DNA of 64,000 bases from Nocardioides sp. Root190 (GTDB lineage: Bacteria > Actinomycetota > Actinomycetes > Propionibacteriales > Nocardioidaceae): contig NZ_LMIA01000012.1 in NCBI RefSeq assembly GCF_001428565.1, positions 303,472 through 367,471 on the forward strand, read 5' to 3'. The position numbers and the translations under genes were made by a program. This document shows positions 51,390 to 60,275 of the stretch, in pieces. The notes below the pieces were generated by a model, which worked only from the letters and a program-made list of their open reading frames with translations, had not been told where the DNA came from and did not search any database. Position 1 is the stretch's first letter. The number at the start of each line of letters is the position of its first letter.

Positions 51390-52515
51390 GCGTGCGGCAG
51401 TACTCCCGGAGCCGCTCGACGGCCACGTTGTGCTCGGCGAGCGTGGTCGAGAAGACCGTCGTCTCGTTCTCGTAGTCGGGGACGAAGAACAGCCACGGAC
51501 CGTCGGCCGGCTCGAGCGCCGCCCGGATCGTCTTCTCGCCGGGCGAGCCGATCGGCCCCGGCGGCAGGCCCGTGTGCTGGTAGGTGTTGTAGAGCGAGTC
51601 GCTCTCACGCTCCTCCGCCGTGGTCCACACGTCACCCTCCCGCTTGCTGACGTAGGACACGGTCGAGTCCATCTGCAGCGCCATGCCGTCGTCGAGCCGG
51701 TTGTAGATGACCCGCGCGACCTTCGGGTAGTCCGCGTCGCGGTTGGCTTCGTACTCCAGGATGCTGGCGATGGTGATGATGTCGTGCGGGGTGAGACCCA
51801 GCCGGCTGGCCCCTGCCTCGATGTCGAGGTCCGTCTCGGTCTCCTCGGTCTTCGCGACCATCTGGGAGAGCAGGCTCTTCGGGGTGGTGCTGTCGGTGAT
51901 CTCGTACGTCGCGGGGTACAGGTAGCCCTCGGGGTTGCCCTTGGCCTCGGCGGGCAGGCCGATGGTCTCCGGGTTCGCGAGGAGCCTGGTGAGCTGCTTC
52001 TTGGTGAACTCGGTCTTCTCCACGATCGTCTCGACGATCTGGCGGACCCGCGCGCCCTCGGTCACGGTGACGGTGGTGCCGGCCCCGGCGTTGGCGGGGT
52101 TGGCCAGGAACGCCACGGCGTCGGAGGCCTTCATCTTGAGCAGCATCGTGTAGGTCGCAGCCTGGATGCCCTGGGCCTCGGCGTTCTTGCCGGCCGCGTC
52201 CACGAAGGCGTCCGCGGAGGCGACGACGTCGAGCTCCTCGAGCTCCTCGCCCATGGAGCGGATGCTCTGCCCGGGATCGATGACGACCATCACCTCACCG
52301 GAACCGGGACCGGCGTAGTCCTCGGCACCGGCGAACATGTCCTTGACGTCGGAGATCGCGCCGCGCGCGAACCACGCCAGGATCGCGCAGAACAGCACGA
52401 TGACGAGCAGCACCGGGGCGCACCCCGAGCGACGCTTCTTCGCAGCGCGCCGGTGTCCGCGGGCGGAGGGCAGAGGGGTCTGCTGCGGGTCCTGAAGGCC
52501 GTCCGGCTCAACCAT
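51376..52515 (-). CDS. mltG: Endolytic murein transglycosylase MltG
   Basis: Membrane-bound lytic transglycosylase that cuts new glycan strands and sets their length. The 379 residues start with a basic cytoplasmic region, then a membrane segment at 34-50, and the YceG domain outside. The catalytic Glu254 is in ASILEYEANRD, followed by YPKVARVIYNRLDDGMALQMDSTV. ATG 52515 overlaps ruvX by eight bases and has GAGGAG upstream. Confidence 0.95.
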   Translation of the reverse strand: MVEPDGLQDPQQTPLPSARGHRRAAKKRRSGCAPVLLVIVLFCAILAWFARGAISDVKDMFAGAEDYAGPGSGEVMVVIDPGQSIRSMGEELEELDVVASADAFVDAAGKNAEAQGIQAATYTMLLKMKASDAVAFLANPANAGAGTTVTVTEGARVRQIVETIVEKTEFTKKQLTRLLANPETIGLPAEAKGNPEGYLYPATYEITDSTTPKSLLSQMVAKTEETETDLDIEAGASRLGLTPHDIITIASILEYEANRDADYPKVARVIYNRLDDGMALQMDSTVSYVSKREGDVWTTAEERESDSLYNTYQHTGLPPGPIGSPGEKTIRAALEPADGPWLFFVPDYENETTVFSTTLAEHNVAVERLREYCRTHDEC

Positions 52516-52990
52516 GTGTCTCCTCGTCCTCACCTGGGGTGTCGGGCTGCACTGTCTCCCCCGGGGGCTGCCCGGTGGTGCGCTCGACGTCCAGCGCCTG
52601 CTGCAGGATCACGACCGCCGCGACCTGATCGACAACGGCGCGACGCTTCGCACCCTTGCGCTGGTCGCGCAGCATAGCCTCCGCCGTCACAGTGGTGAGG
52701 CGTTCGTCGACCAGCCGCACCGGCACGGGCGCCACCCGCCGCGCGAGCCGGGCCGCGAACTGGCGTGTCTTGAGCGCCGCCGGACCCTCGCCGCCGGACA
52801 GCGAGCGGGGCAGGCCCATGACGACCTCGATGGCCTCCTCGGCCTTCGTGATCTGGTGGATCCGACGGAGGTCGCCCGTGCCACGGCGGACCGTCTCGAC
52901 CGGCGTCGCCAGGATGCCCGAGGGGTCGCACTTCGCGACGCCGATCCGGGCATCACCCGGATCGACGCCGATCCGGACGCCGCGTCTCAT
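52508..52990 (-). CDS. ruvX: Holliday junction resolvase-like protein RuvX (YqgF)
   Basis: A 160-residue RNase H-fold nuclease implicated in rRNA processing and DNA junction cleavage. Acidic catalytic residues are Asp10 in IGVDPGDARIG, Glu in LVDERLTT and Asp in VVDQVAAVVILQ. It overlaps alaS by four bases and mltG by eight. The order alaS-ruvX-mltG-aroE is typical of actinobacteria. A Pro/Glu-rich tail of about 20 residues follows the conserved core. Confidence 0.94.
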   Translation of the reverse strand: MRRGVRIGVDPGDARIGVAKCDPSGILATPVETVRRGTGDLRRIHQITKAEEAIEVVMGLPRSLSGGEGPAALKTRQFAARLARRVAPVPVRLVDERLTTVTAEAMLRDQRKGAKRRAVVDQVAAVVILQQALDVERTTGQPPGETVQPDTPGEDEETHG

Positions 52991-55701
52991 GCCGAGGCGA
53001 TCGCCGCGGTGATCGCGGCCAGCGCCTCGTCGATGCGGGTGACGTCGGTGCCGCCGCCCTGGGCCATGTCGGCCTTGCCGCCGCCCTTCCCGTCGAGGAA
53101 GGGAGCAGCCACGCGCACCAGGTCACCGGCCGCGAGGCCCCGCGCCTGAGCGGCGTCGTTGAGCGCAGCCACGATGGCGGCCTTGCCGTCGACAGCACCG
53201 ATCAGGACCACGGCTGCCGGCGTGTCGCCGCTCAGCCGGGCACGCACGTCGGTGGCCAGGGTGCGGACGTCGCCGCCCGAGGCCCCGTCGAGACGCTGCG
53301 CGACGAGCCGGACACCGTTGACCTCGACCGCTCCACCGGCGAGCGCGGCGCCGCCCGACAGCAGCTGAGCGAGGCGAGCCTTCTCGATCTCCTTCTCGGA
53401 CTGCTTGAGCCGCTCGACGAGATCGCCGACCCGACCCACGATGTCGTCGGGCTGGGCCTTGAGCAGCGTCGAGAGCTGGCTCACGACATCGCGCTCGCGG
53501 GCGAGGTAGGAGAAGCCCTCCACACCGGTGAGGGCCTCGATCCGGCGGTTGCCGGAGCCGACGCTCGCCTCACCGGTCACCACGATCGTGCCGATCTGGC
53601 TGGAATGGTCGACGTGGGTGCCACCGCACAGCTCGCGGGACCACGGGCCACCGATCTCGACGACGCGGACCTTGGTGTCGTCGTACGTCTCACCGAACAG
53701 GGCGAGGGCGCCCCAGTCCCTGGCCTGGGGCAGCGTCATGTAGTCCCAGGCGACCGGGAGGTCGGCCCGCAGGGCGTTGTTGGCGACCTGCTCGATCTCA
53801 CGGACCTGGTCGGGCGCGAGGGCGTTCAGCCAGCCGAAGTCGAGACGGAGGTAGCCAGGGCGGTTGTAGGAGCCGGACTGCAGCGCAGTGGGCCCGAGCA
53901 CCTCGCGCAGGGCCGCGTGGATCACGTGGGTGCCCGAGTGCGCCTGGCGGGCGCCGGTGCGCCAGTCCGGGTCGACCCGGGCGTGCAACAGGGACGCGTC
54001 GGCCGGCAGCTCGCCGTCGACGACCCGCACCTGGTGGACCACCAGGCCGCGGACCGGACGCTGGACGTCGAGCACCTCGAGCGTGCCGCCCTCGAACTCG
54101 ATGACCCCCGCGTCGGCCACCTGGCCACCGGACTCGGCGTAGAACGGCGTGCGGTCCAGGACCAGCTCACCGATCTCACCGGCGCCGAGCGAGGTGACCG
54201 CCGCTCCCTCGCGCAGCAGCGCCAGCGGGCGCGACTCGGTCTCGAGCGTCTCGTAGGCGAGCCACTCGGTGGGACCGTTGGCGTCGAGGATGCCGCGGTA
54301 GACGCCGGTGTCGGCGTGGTGGCCCTTCTTGGAGCGCGCGTCGGCCTTGGCGCGCTCGCGCTGCTCGCCCATCAGCTGCCGGAACCCCGGCTCGTCGACG
54401 GCGAGACCGGCCTCGGAGGCCATCTCCAGGGTCAGGTCGATCGGGAAGCCGAAGGTGTCGTGCAGCGCGAAGGCCTTGTCGCCCGAGATCGTGGTCGAGC
54501 CGGCCTTCTTCACCTCGACGGCCGCCAGGTCGAAGATCTGGGTGCCCGCCTGGAGGGTCTTGCGGAAGGCCTCCTCCTCGGCGAAGGCGACCTGCGCGAT
54601 GCGGTCCCAGCCGGTCACCAGCTCGGGGTAGCTCTCGCCCATCCGGTCGCGCGAGACCGGCAGCAGCTCGGGCAGCGCCGGGGCGTCGTACCCGAGCAGG
54701 CGGACGTTGCGGACCGCGCGGCGCAGCAGGCGGCGCAGGACGTAGCCGCGGCCCTCGTTGCCGGGGGTGACGCCGTCGCTGATCAGCATCAGTGAGCTGC
54801 GGACGTGGTCGGCGATGACCCGGAACCGGACGTCGTCGATGTCGGCGCCCGCAGCACCGGAGGCGCCGGCGCCGTACTTCTTGCCGGTCAGCTCCTCGGC
54901 CCGCTCGATGACGGGGAAGATGACGTCGGTCTCGTACATGTTGTTCTTGCCCTGGAGCAGGTAGGCGACCCGCTCCAGGCCCATGCCGGTGTCGATGTTC
55001 TTGCTCGGCAGCGGCCCGGCGATGTCGAAGTCGTCCTTGGCGCGGACGGCGCTGAGCTCCTCCTGCATGAAGACGAGGTTCCAGATCTCCAGGAACCGGT
55101 CCTCGTCGGCCTCGGGGCCACCGTCGGCGCCGAACTCGGGACCACGGTCGATGTAGATCTCGCTGCAGGGACCACCGGGGCCGGGCACGCCCATGTTCCA
55201 GTAGTTGTCCTTCAGCCCACGCGGCTGGATGCGCTCGTCCGGCAGGCCGGCGATCCGCTTCCACGCATCGCGCGCCTCGTCGTCCTCGGGCAGCACGGTC
55301 ACCCAGACGGTCTCCGGGTCGAACCCGAAGCCACCGTCGGCCTGGTCGCCGGTGATCAGCTCCCAGGCGTACTGGATCGCGCCTTCCTTGAAGTAGTCGC
55401 CGAACGAGAAGTTGCCGTTCATCTGGAAGAACGTGCCGTGCCGCGTGGTCTTGCCGACCTCCTCGATGTCGAGGGTCCGCACACACTTCTGGACGCTGGT
55501 CGCGCGCTTGTACGGCGGCGTCTCCTGGCCGAGGAAGTACGGCTTGAAGGGCACCATGCCGGCATTGACGAACAGCAGGTTGGGGTCGTCGAGCAGCAGC
55601 GAGGCCGACGGGACGACCGTGTGGCCGCGGGCCTCGAAGTGCGCGAGGAACCGGGAGCGGATCTCCGCGCTGCTGAGGTACCGGTCCGGCGTCGCCGTCA
55701 T
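52987..55701 (-). CDS. alaS: Alanyl-tRNA synthetase
   Basis: Charges tRNA-Ala. The 904 residues include the class II catalytic core (SSAEIRSRFLAHFEARGH at the start, motif 2 around RHGTFFQMNGNFSFGDYFKE), the tRNA-binding helical domain, the editing domain with zinc motif HSGTHVIHA and CGGTHVDHS, and the C-terminal DHHA1 domain ending GGGKADMAQGGGTD. The start overlaps the DUF6167-like gene by four bases. Confidence 0.97.
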   Translation of the reverse strand: MTATPDRYLSSAEIRSRFLAHFEARGHTVVPSASLLLDDPNLLFVNAGMVPFKPYFLGQETPPYKRATSVQKCVRTLDIEEVGKTTRHGTFFQMNGNFSFGDYFKEGAIQYAWELITGDQADGGFGFDPETVWVTVLPEDDEARDAWKRIAGLPDERIQPRGLKDNYWNMGVPGPGGPCSEIYIDRGPEFGADGGPEADEDRFLEIWNLVFMQEELSAVRAKDDFDIAGPLPSKNIDTGMGLERVAYLLQGKNNMYETDVIFPVIERAEELTGKKYGAGASGAAGADIDDVRFRVIADHVRSSLMLISDGVTPGNEGRGYVLRRLLRRAVRNVRLLGYDAPALPELLPVSRDRMGESYPELVTGWDRIAQVAFAEEEAFRKTLQAGTQIFDLAAVEVKKAGSTTISGDKAFALHDTFGFPIDLTLEMASEAGLAVDEPGFRQLMGEQRERAKADARSKKGHHADTGVYRGILDANGPTEWLAYETLETESRPLALLREGAAVTSLGAGEIGELVLDRTPFYAESGGQVADAGVIEFEGGTLEVLDVQRPVRGLVVHQVRVVDGELPADASLLHARVDPDWRTGARQAHSGTHVIHAALREVLGPTALQSGSYNRPGYLRLDFGWLNALAPDQVREIEQVANNALRADLPVAWDYMTLPQARDWGALALFGETYDDTKVRVVEIGGPWSRELCGGTHVDHSSQIGTIVVTGEASVGSGNRRIEALTGVEGFSYLARERDVVSQLSTLLKAQPDDIVGRVGDLVERLKQSEKEIEKARLAQLLSGGAALAGGAVEVNGVRLVAQRLDGASGGDVRTLATDVRARLSGDTPAAVVLIGAVDGKAAIVAALNDAAQARGLAAGDLVRVAAPFLDGKGGGKADMAQGGGTDVTRIDEALAAITAAIASA

Positions 55702-56012
55702 CGTGGGCCATCCTTCGTCGTGGGGTTCGGGGCGGCCAGGGAGGCCGTCATGGTGCTGCTCTTCTCGAGCGCGGTGGGCGGGTCGGCCCTCCGCGGTCCA
55801 GCCTCCAGAGCACGGAAGTGCTCACGCAACTGGCTTTCGGCGTCCACCTGGCCCTGGACGACCTCGTCGCGGAACATCCGTGCGCCCACGAAGGCCGCAC
55901 CGATCCGGTCGCGCATCCCGTCGGGCGTGAACGCCTCGGCGATCCGGCGTACCCGGACCATGCCGTAGACGCCCGCTGCGGCGCCGGCGGTGAACCAGAG
56001 TCCTGCCTTCAC
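55698..56012 (-). CDS. Small membrane protein (DUF6167-like)
   Basis: A 104-residue protein with one N-terminal hydrophobic segment (KAGLWFTAGAAAGVYGMVRVRR, cut at about residue 20) and a soluble helical tail. The FTAGAAAGVY pattern and its place directly upstream of alaS match the actinobacterial DUF6167 family. Function is unknown. It overlaps both neighbours by four bases. Confidence 0.8.
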   Translation of the reverse strand: MKAGLWFTAGAAAGVYGMVRVRRIAEAFTPDGMRDRIGAAFVGARMFRDEVVQGQVDAESQLREHFRALEAGPRRADPPTALEKSSTMTASLAAPNPTTKDGPR

Positions 56013-56551
56013 CCGGACACCTCGATGCCGGAGCGCTGGCGTGACTCCCAGTCACGACGGGCCGCCTTGAGCATGACCTTGCGCTCCTTGCGCGACCTCT
56101 TGACCTCGCGCTTCATCTCGAAGCGGATCCGGTTGCGCACCTCGGGCGAGAGCGCGCGACGCAGTCCCGCAGCGAGGGCGGCGGTCTTGATCACGCTCTC
56201 GCGCAGCAGGATGTCGGCGAACTGGGGAGCCGGGAGGATCCGCGCGGGAACGCTCGGACCGCGCTCCTTGGCCAGGTCGGTGATGAGGTACTCGCGGTCG
56301 TCGACCACGGCCACCGGGACCCGCACCCGGGTCTCGACGGCACTCGCCTGCGCCCGCAGCTGCACCTCGAGCCCGGTCAGCTGCTGGCGCAGCGCGTCGG
56401 CGTCACTCGCCGCCGCGGCGAGCAGCTCCTCGGTGTGCCGGCGAGCCTGGCGCAGCGACCTCTGGAGCCAGAGGACGGCGCCGGTCAGGACCACGAGGCC
56501 GAGCACCGTCAGCACGGCCAGCCCATCGGGTACGGCGAGGAGGCTGGTCAC
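56009..56551 (-). CDS. Hypothetical single-pass membrane protein with coiled coil
   Basis: A 180-residue protein. A hydrophobic segment at about 7-28 is followed by a predicted coiled coil (about 30-65, Leu/Ala/Glu/Arg rich) and a basic C-terminal region with many Arg and Lys (RFEMKREVKRSRKER). The position between rarA and the DUF6167-like gene is that of a conserved actinobacterial membrane gene of unknown role. GTG 56551 is used; a TTG at 56560 has a better spaced GGGGGAAG ribosome binding site and would add three residues. Confidence 0.75.
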   Translation of the reverse strand: MTSLLAVPDGLAVLTVLGLVVLTGAVLWLQRSLRQARRHTEELLAAAASDADALRQQLTGLEVQLRAQASAVETRVRVPVAVVDDREYLITDLAKERGPSVPARILPAPQFADILLRESVIKTAALAAGLRRALSPEVRNRIRFEMKREVKRSRKERKVMLKAARRDWESRQRSGIEVSG

Positions 56552-56562
56552 GGTCGACAAGC

Positions 56563-57924
56563 CTACTTCCCCCGGATGATGCGGCGAACTCGCTCCCACC
56601 GTTGTTTCACCGTCGCCTCGGCGCCCAGCTCGGTCGGGCGGTAGTAGGCCGCGTCGACGACGACGTCGGGCGCGTACTGCTGCGCAGCGACGCCGTACGG
56701 CGCGTCGTGGGCGTAGATGTAGCCCTGGCCGTGTCCGAGCGTCTTGGCGCCGGCGTAGTGCGCGTCGCGCAGGTGCGGCGGGACCTGACCGATCTTGCCG
56801 GCGCGCACGTCGGCGATCGCCTCGAAGATCGCGGTCGTGACGGCATTCGACTTCGGGGCCACCGCGAGCGCGATCGTGGCGTGGGCGAGCGTGAGCTGCG
56901 CCTCGGGCATCCCGATCAGCTGCACCGTCTGGGCGGCCGCCACGGCGGTCGCCAGGGCCGTGGAGTCCGCGAGACCGATGTCCTCGCTGGCCAGGATCAT
57001 CAGCCGACGCGCGATGAAGCGCGGGTCCTCCCCCGCCTCGATCATCCGGGCGAGGTAGTGCAGCGCAGCGTCGGCGTCCGACCCGCGCACCGACTTGATG
57101 AACGCGCTGACCACGTCGTAGTGCTGGTCGCCGTCGCGGTCGTAGCGCACCGCAGCCTGGTCGGCCGCCGTCTCCGCCGTCTCCACGTCGATGGTGGTGG
57201 TGCCCTTGGACCGGGCTGCACCCGCGGCGGCCTCGAGGTAGGTCAGCGACCGGCGCGCGTCGCCACCCGCGAGGCGCACCAGGTGACTGCGGGCCTCGTC
57301 GTCGAGCTCGAGCTCGCCACCGAGACCGCGCTCGTCGGTGACGGCCAGGTCGAGCACGGCGCCGATGTCGGCGTCGGTGAGTGGCTGGAGTCGCAGCAGC
57401 AGGCTGCGCGAGAGCAGCGGGGAGATGACGCTGAACGACGGGTTCTCGGTGGTCGCGGCGACCAGGGTCACCCAGCGGTTCTCCACCCCGGGGAGCAGCG
57501 CGTCCTGCTGCGCCTTGCTGAACCGGTGCACCTCGTCGACGAAGAGGACCGTCTCCTCCCCCGTCGCCACCAGGTCGCGGCGAGCGGAGTCGATGGCCGC
57601 CCGCACCTCCTTGACGCCGGCGGAGACCGCCGAGACCTCCACGAAGCGACGCCCGGTCTGCTGGCTGATGATCGAGGCGATCGTCGTCTTGCCCGTGCCC
57701 GGCGGACCCCACAGGAGCAGCGACAGCGACTGGTCGCCCTCCACGAGCTGGCGCAGGGGCGATCCGGGCGCCCTCAGGTGCGCCTGGCCGACGAGCTCCT
57801 CGAGGCCACGCGGGCGCATGCGTACGGCGAGGGGCGCCGCCGCGTGCACGGCGTCCGAGAGCGACCCGCCGGACGGCGTACCCCTGCTGGAAGGGGTGTC
57901 GAACAGCTGGGGCTCGTCATCCAC
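56563..57924 (-). CDS. rarA: Replication-associated recombination protein A (RarA/MgsA)
   Basis: AAA+ ATPase acting at stalled replication forks. The 453 residues show Walker A GPPGTGKT at 73-80, Walker B LFVDEVHRFSKAQQD near 122-136, sensor 1 AATTENPSF, and the tetramerisation C-terminal region with YKYPHD-like ATP-independent blocks (RGSDADAALHYLARM, PIYAHDAPYGVAAQQY region). TAGGGT ends six bases before the GTG at 57924. It is therefore the probable leaderless head of the 13-gene chain down to nusB. Confidence 0.95.
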   Translation of the reverse strand: MDDEPQLFDTPSSRGTPSGGSLSDAVHAAAPLAVRMRPRGLEELVGQAHLRAPGSPLRQLVEGDQSLSLLLWGPPGTGKTTIASIISQQTGRRFVEVSAVSAGVKEVRAAIDSARRDLVATGEETVLFVDEVHRFSKAQQDALLPGVENRWVTLVAATTENPSFSVISPLLSRSLLLRLQPLTDADIGAVLDLAVTDERGLGGELELDDEARSHLVRLAGGDARRSLTYLEAAAGAARSKGTTTIDVETAETAADQAAVRYDRDGDQHYDVVSAFIKSVRGSDADAALHYLARMIEAGEDPRFIARRLMILASEDIGLADSTALATAVAAAQTVQLIGMPEAQLTLAHATIALAVAPKSNAVTTAIFEAIADVRAGKIGQVPPHLRDAHYAGAKTLGHGQGYIYAHDAPYGVAAQQYAPDVVVDAAYYRPTELGAEATVKQRWERVRRIIRGK

Positions 57925-57930
57925 GACTCG

Positions 57931-57936
57931 ACCCTA
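57931..57936 (-). promoter_or_regulatory. -10 element (TAGGGT) of rarA, leaderless geometry
   Basis: TAGGGT on the minus strand is followed by CGAGTC and the GTG at 57924. It lies in the 24-base gap after the ABC transporter gene oppF. Confidence 0.55.
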
Positions 57937-57948
57937 TCCGCGTGGTCC

Positions 57949-59184
57949 CTACGCGCGACCGATGGACTTGGCGTCGAGGTCGAACCAGGTGTCGGCGTAG
58001 CCGGGCTGGTCGACCAGGTCGTTGCTCGGGCTCACGCCCGGGTCCGGGAGACCCTCGCCGTTGACACCCAGCAGGCCGGTGGTGAGCGGCTCGCGCGGGT
58101 GCTCCCCGAGGCGACCCGGGAAGTGGCAGGCGACCTTGTGGCGGCGGCCGATCTGCATCAGGGGCGGCTCGTGCTTCGAGCAGATCTCCTGGGCGATCGG
58201 GCAGCGGGTCCGGAACCGGCAACCCGACGGCGGGTCGATCGGGCTCGGCACGTCGCCCTGGAGCTGGATCCGCTCACGTCGACCGCCCGTGGCGGCCTGG
58301 CGCACGTCCGGCACGGCCGAGAGCAGCGCCTGCGTGTAGGGGTGGTGGGCATTGCCGTAGATCGAGTCGCGGTCGCCGATCTCGACGATCTTGCCGAGGT
58401 ACATCACTGCGATCTCGGGGCAGAAGTGCCGCACCACCGCGAGGTCGTGGGCGATGAAGAGGAACGCGATGTTGAACTCGCGCTGCAGGTCCTGGAGCAG
58501 GTTGACGACCTGCGCCTGGATCGACACGTCGAGGGCCGACACCGGCTCGTCCGCCACGATCACCTTCGGGCGCAGGGCGAGCGCGCGGGCGATCCCGATG
58601 CGCTGGCGCTGGCCGCCGGAGAACTCGTTGGGATAGCGGTTGTAGTGCTCCGGGTTGAGGCCGACGACCTCGAGGAGCTCCTGGACCCGCTTGAGGGTCT
58701 GGTTCTTCGGCACCACGTCGTGGATCCGCAGCGGCGCGCCGACGATCGCGCCGACCGTGTGGCGCGGGTTCAGCGAGCTGTACGGGTCCTGGAAGATCAT
58801 CTGGATCTCGCTGCGCATCGCCTTGAGGTTGCGCGCGGAGATGGTGGCGAGGTCCTGACCGCCGTAGTGGATCGAACCCGACGTCGGCTTGTAGAGGCGG
58901 GTGATCGCCCGGCCGGTGGTCGACTTGCCGCAGCCCGACTCCCCCACGAGTCCCAGGGACCCGCCCTCAGGCAGCACGAACGAGACGCCGTCGACGGCCT
59001 GGACGTCGCCGACCTTGCGGCGCACCAGACCGGTCGCGTGGACCGGGAAGTACATCCGGAGGTTCTCGACCGTCAGCACCGGTGGCGCGGTCGGGTCGAG
59101 CTCCGCGGCGGAGTTGCCCGACACCTCCTCGAAGGAAGGCGCCTCGCCCCCGCCGGGGACCGTGACCGGCTCTGCTTCAGACAC
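57949..59184 (-). CDS. Peptide ABC transporter ATP-binding protein (OppF/DppF type)
   Basis: A 411-residue ATPase subunit. Walker A GESGCGKST near 55-63, Q-loop MIFQDPYSSLNPRHTVG, signature FSGGQRQRIGIARAL and Walker B VIVADEPVSALD are complete. The C-terminal oligopeptide-transporter extension with the Cys-rich CRFRTRCPIAQEICSKH segment is present and probably holds an iron-sulfur cluster, as in related Dpp ATPases. The final about 60 residues (LGEHPREPLTTGLLGVNGEG onward) are longer than usual. It follows oppD by two bases. Confidence 0.93.
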   Translation of the reverse strand: MSEAEPVTVPGGGEAPSFEEVSGNSAAELDPTAPPVLTVENLRMYFPVHATGLVRRKVGDVQAVDGVSFVLPEGGSLGLVGESGCGKSTTGRAITRLYKPTSGSIHYGGQDLATISARNLKAMRSEIQMIFQDPYSSLNPRHTVGAIVGAPLRIHDVVPKNQTLKRVQELLEVVGLNPEHYNRYPNEFSGGQRQRIGIARALALRPKVIVADEPVSALDVSIQAQVVNLLQDLQREFNIAFLFIAHDLAVVRHFCPEIAVMYLGKIVEIGDRDSIYGNAHHPYTQALLSAVPDVRQAATGGRRERIQLQGDVPSPIDPPSGCRFRTRCPIAQEICSKHEPPLMQIGRRHKVACHFPGRLGEHPREPLTTGLLGVNGEGLPDPGVSPSNDLVDQPGYADTWFDLDAKSIGRA

Positions 59185-59186
59185 GC

Positions 59187-60260
59187 TCAGGCCTCCTTGG
59201 CCAGTTCGGGGGCGATCTCCGGGAGCACCTTGATCTCATAGATCCGGTCCGGGTTCGCCAGGTGGCACCGCTTGAGGTGGCCGGGACGCGCACTGGCCTC
59301 GAGGTCCGGGAGGACCGTCGTGCACAGCTGGCCGGGCACCTCGTCGCGGAAGCCGCACCGCGGGTGGAACGCACATCCGGTCGGCGGGTTGAGCAGGCTG
59401 GGCGGGTTGCCCGGGATCGGCACCATCCGCGCGTTCGTGTCAGCAGTCAGGTTCGGGACGCTCGAGAGCAGGCCCCACGTGTACGGCATCTCGGGGTGGG
59501 TGAGCACCTCGTTGCAGGGGCCGTACTCGACGGCACGGCCGCCGTACATGACCAGCACGTCGTCGGCCATCTCCGCCACGACACCGAGGTCGTGGGTGAT
59601 GATGATGACCCCGGTGTTGAACTCCTTCTGGAGGTTGCCCAAGAGGTCGAGGATCTGGGCCTGGACCGTCACGTCGAGTGCGGTCGTCGGCTCGTCGGCG
59701 ATCACCAGCGTCGGGTCGTTGATCAGCGCCATCGCGATCATCGCGCGCTGCCGCATGCCACCCGAGAACTGGTGGGGGTAGGCGTCGTAGCGACGGTCCG
59801 GCTGCGGGATGCCGACCAGCTCGAGCATGTCGACGACGCGGCTGCGGGCTGCCTTGCGGCCGACCTTGTTGTGGACCCGGTAGGCCTCGGCGATCTGGGC
59901 CCCGACGGAGTAGTACGGGTGCATCGCGGACAGCGGATCCTGGAAGATCATCGCGATGTCCTTGCCGCGGTGCAGGCGCATGTCCTCGTTGGACAGGGTC
60001 AGCAGGTCGACGCCGTCGAGACGGATCTCGCCGCTGACCTTGGCGCTGGTGCCGCGGTGGAGACCAAGGATCGCCGAGCTGGACACGGACTTGCCGGACC
60101 CGGACTCACCCACGATGCCGAGGGTCTTGCCCCGGGCCAGGGTGAAGGACAGGCCGTCGGTGGCCTTGACGATGCCGTCGCTCGTCGGGAAGTGGACCTT
60201 GAGGTCGTCGACCTCGAGGAAGGGTGCCGGGGTGCCGGACGTGGTCAGGGACGCAGTCAC
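59187..60260 (-). CDS. Peptide ABC transporter ATP-binding protein (OppD/DppD type)
   Basis: A 357-residue ATPase subunit with Walker A GESGSGKSV near 52-60, Q-loop MIFQDPLSAMHPYYSVG, signature FSGGMRQRAMIAMAL and Walker B LVIADEPTTALD. The oligopeptide C-terminal region has CAFHPRCGF with the Cys motif. It pairs with the OppF-type protein to power uptake of peptides or similar solutes. The start lies 15 bases after the OppB-type gene. Confidence 0.93.
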   Translation of the reverse strand: MTASLTTSGTPAPFLEVDDLKVHFPTSDGIVKATDGLSFTLARGKTLGIVGESGSGKSVSSSAILGLHRGTSAKVSGEIRLDGVDLLTLSNEDMRLHRGKDIAMIFQDPLSAMHPYYSVGAQIAEAYRVHNKVGRKAARSRVVDMLELVGIPQPDRRYDAYPHQFSGGMRQRAMIAMALINDPTLVIADEPTTALDVTVQAQILDLLGNLQKEFNTGVIIITHDLGVVAEMADDVLVMYGGRAVEYGPCNEVLTHPEMPYTWGLLSSVPNLTADTNARMVPIPGNPPSLLNPPTGCAFHPRCGFRDEVPGQLCTTVLPDLEASARPGHLKRCHLANPDRIYEIKVLPEIAPELAKEA

Positions 60261-60275
60261 TGTCTCGTTCCCTTC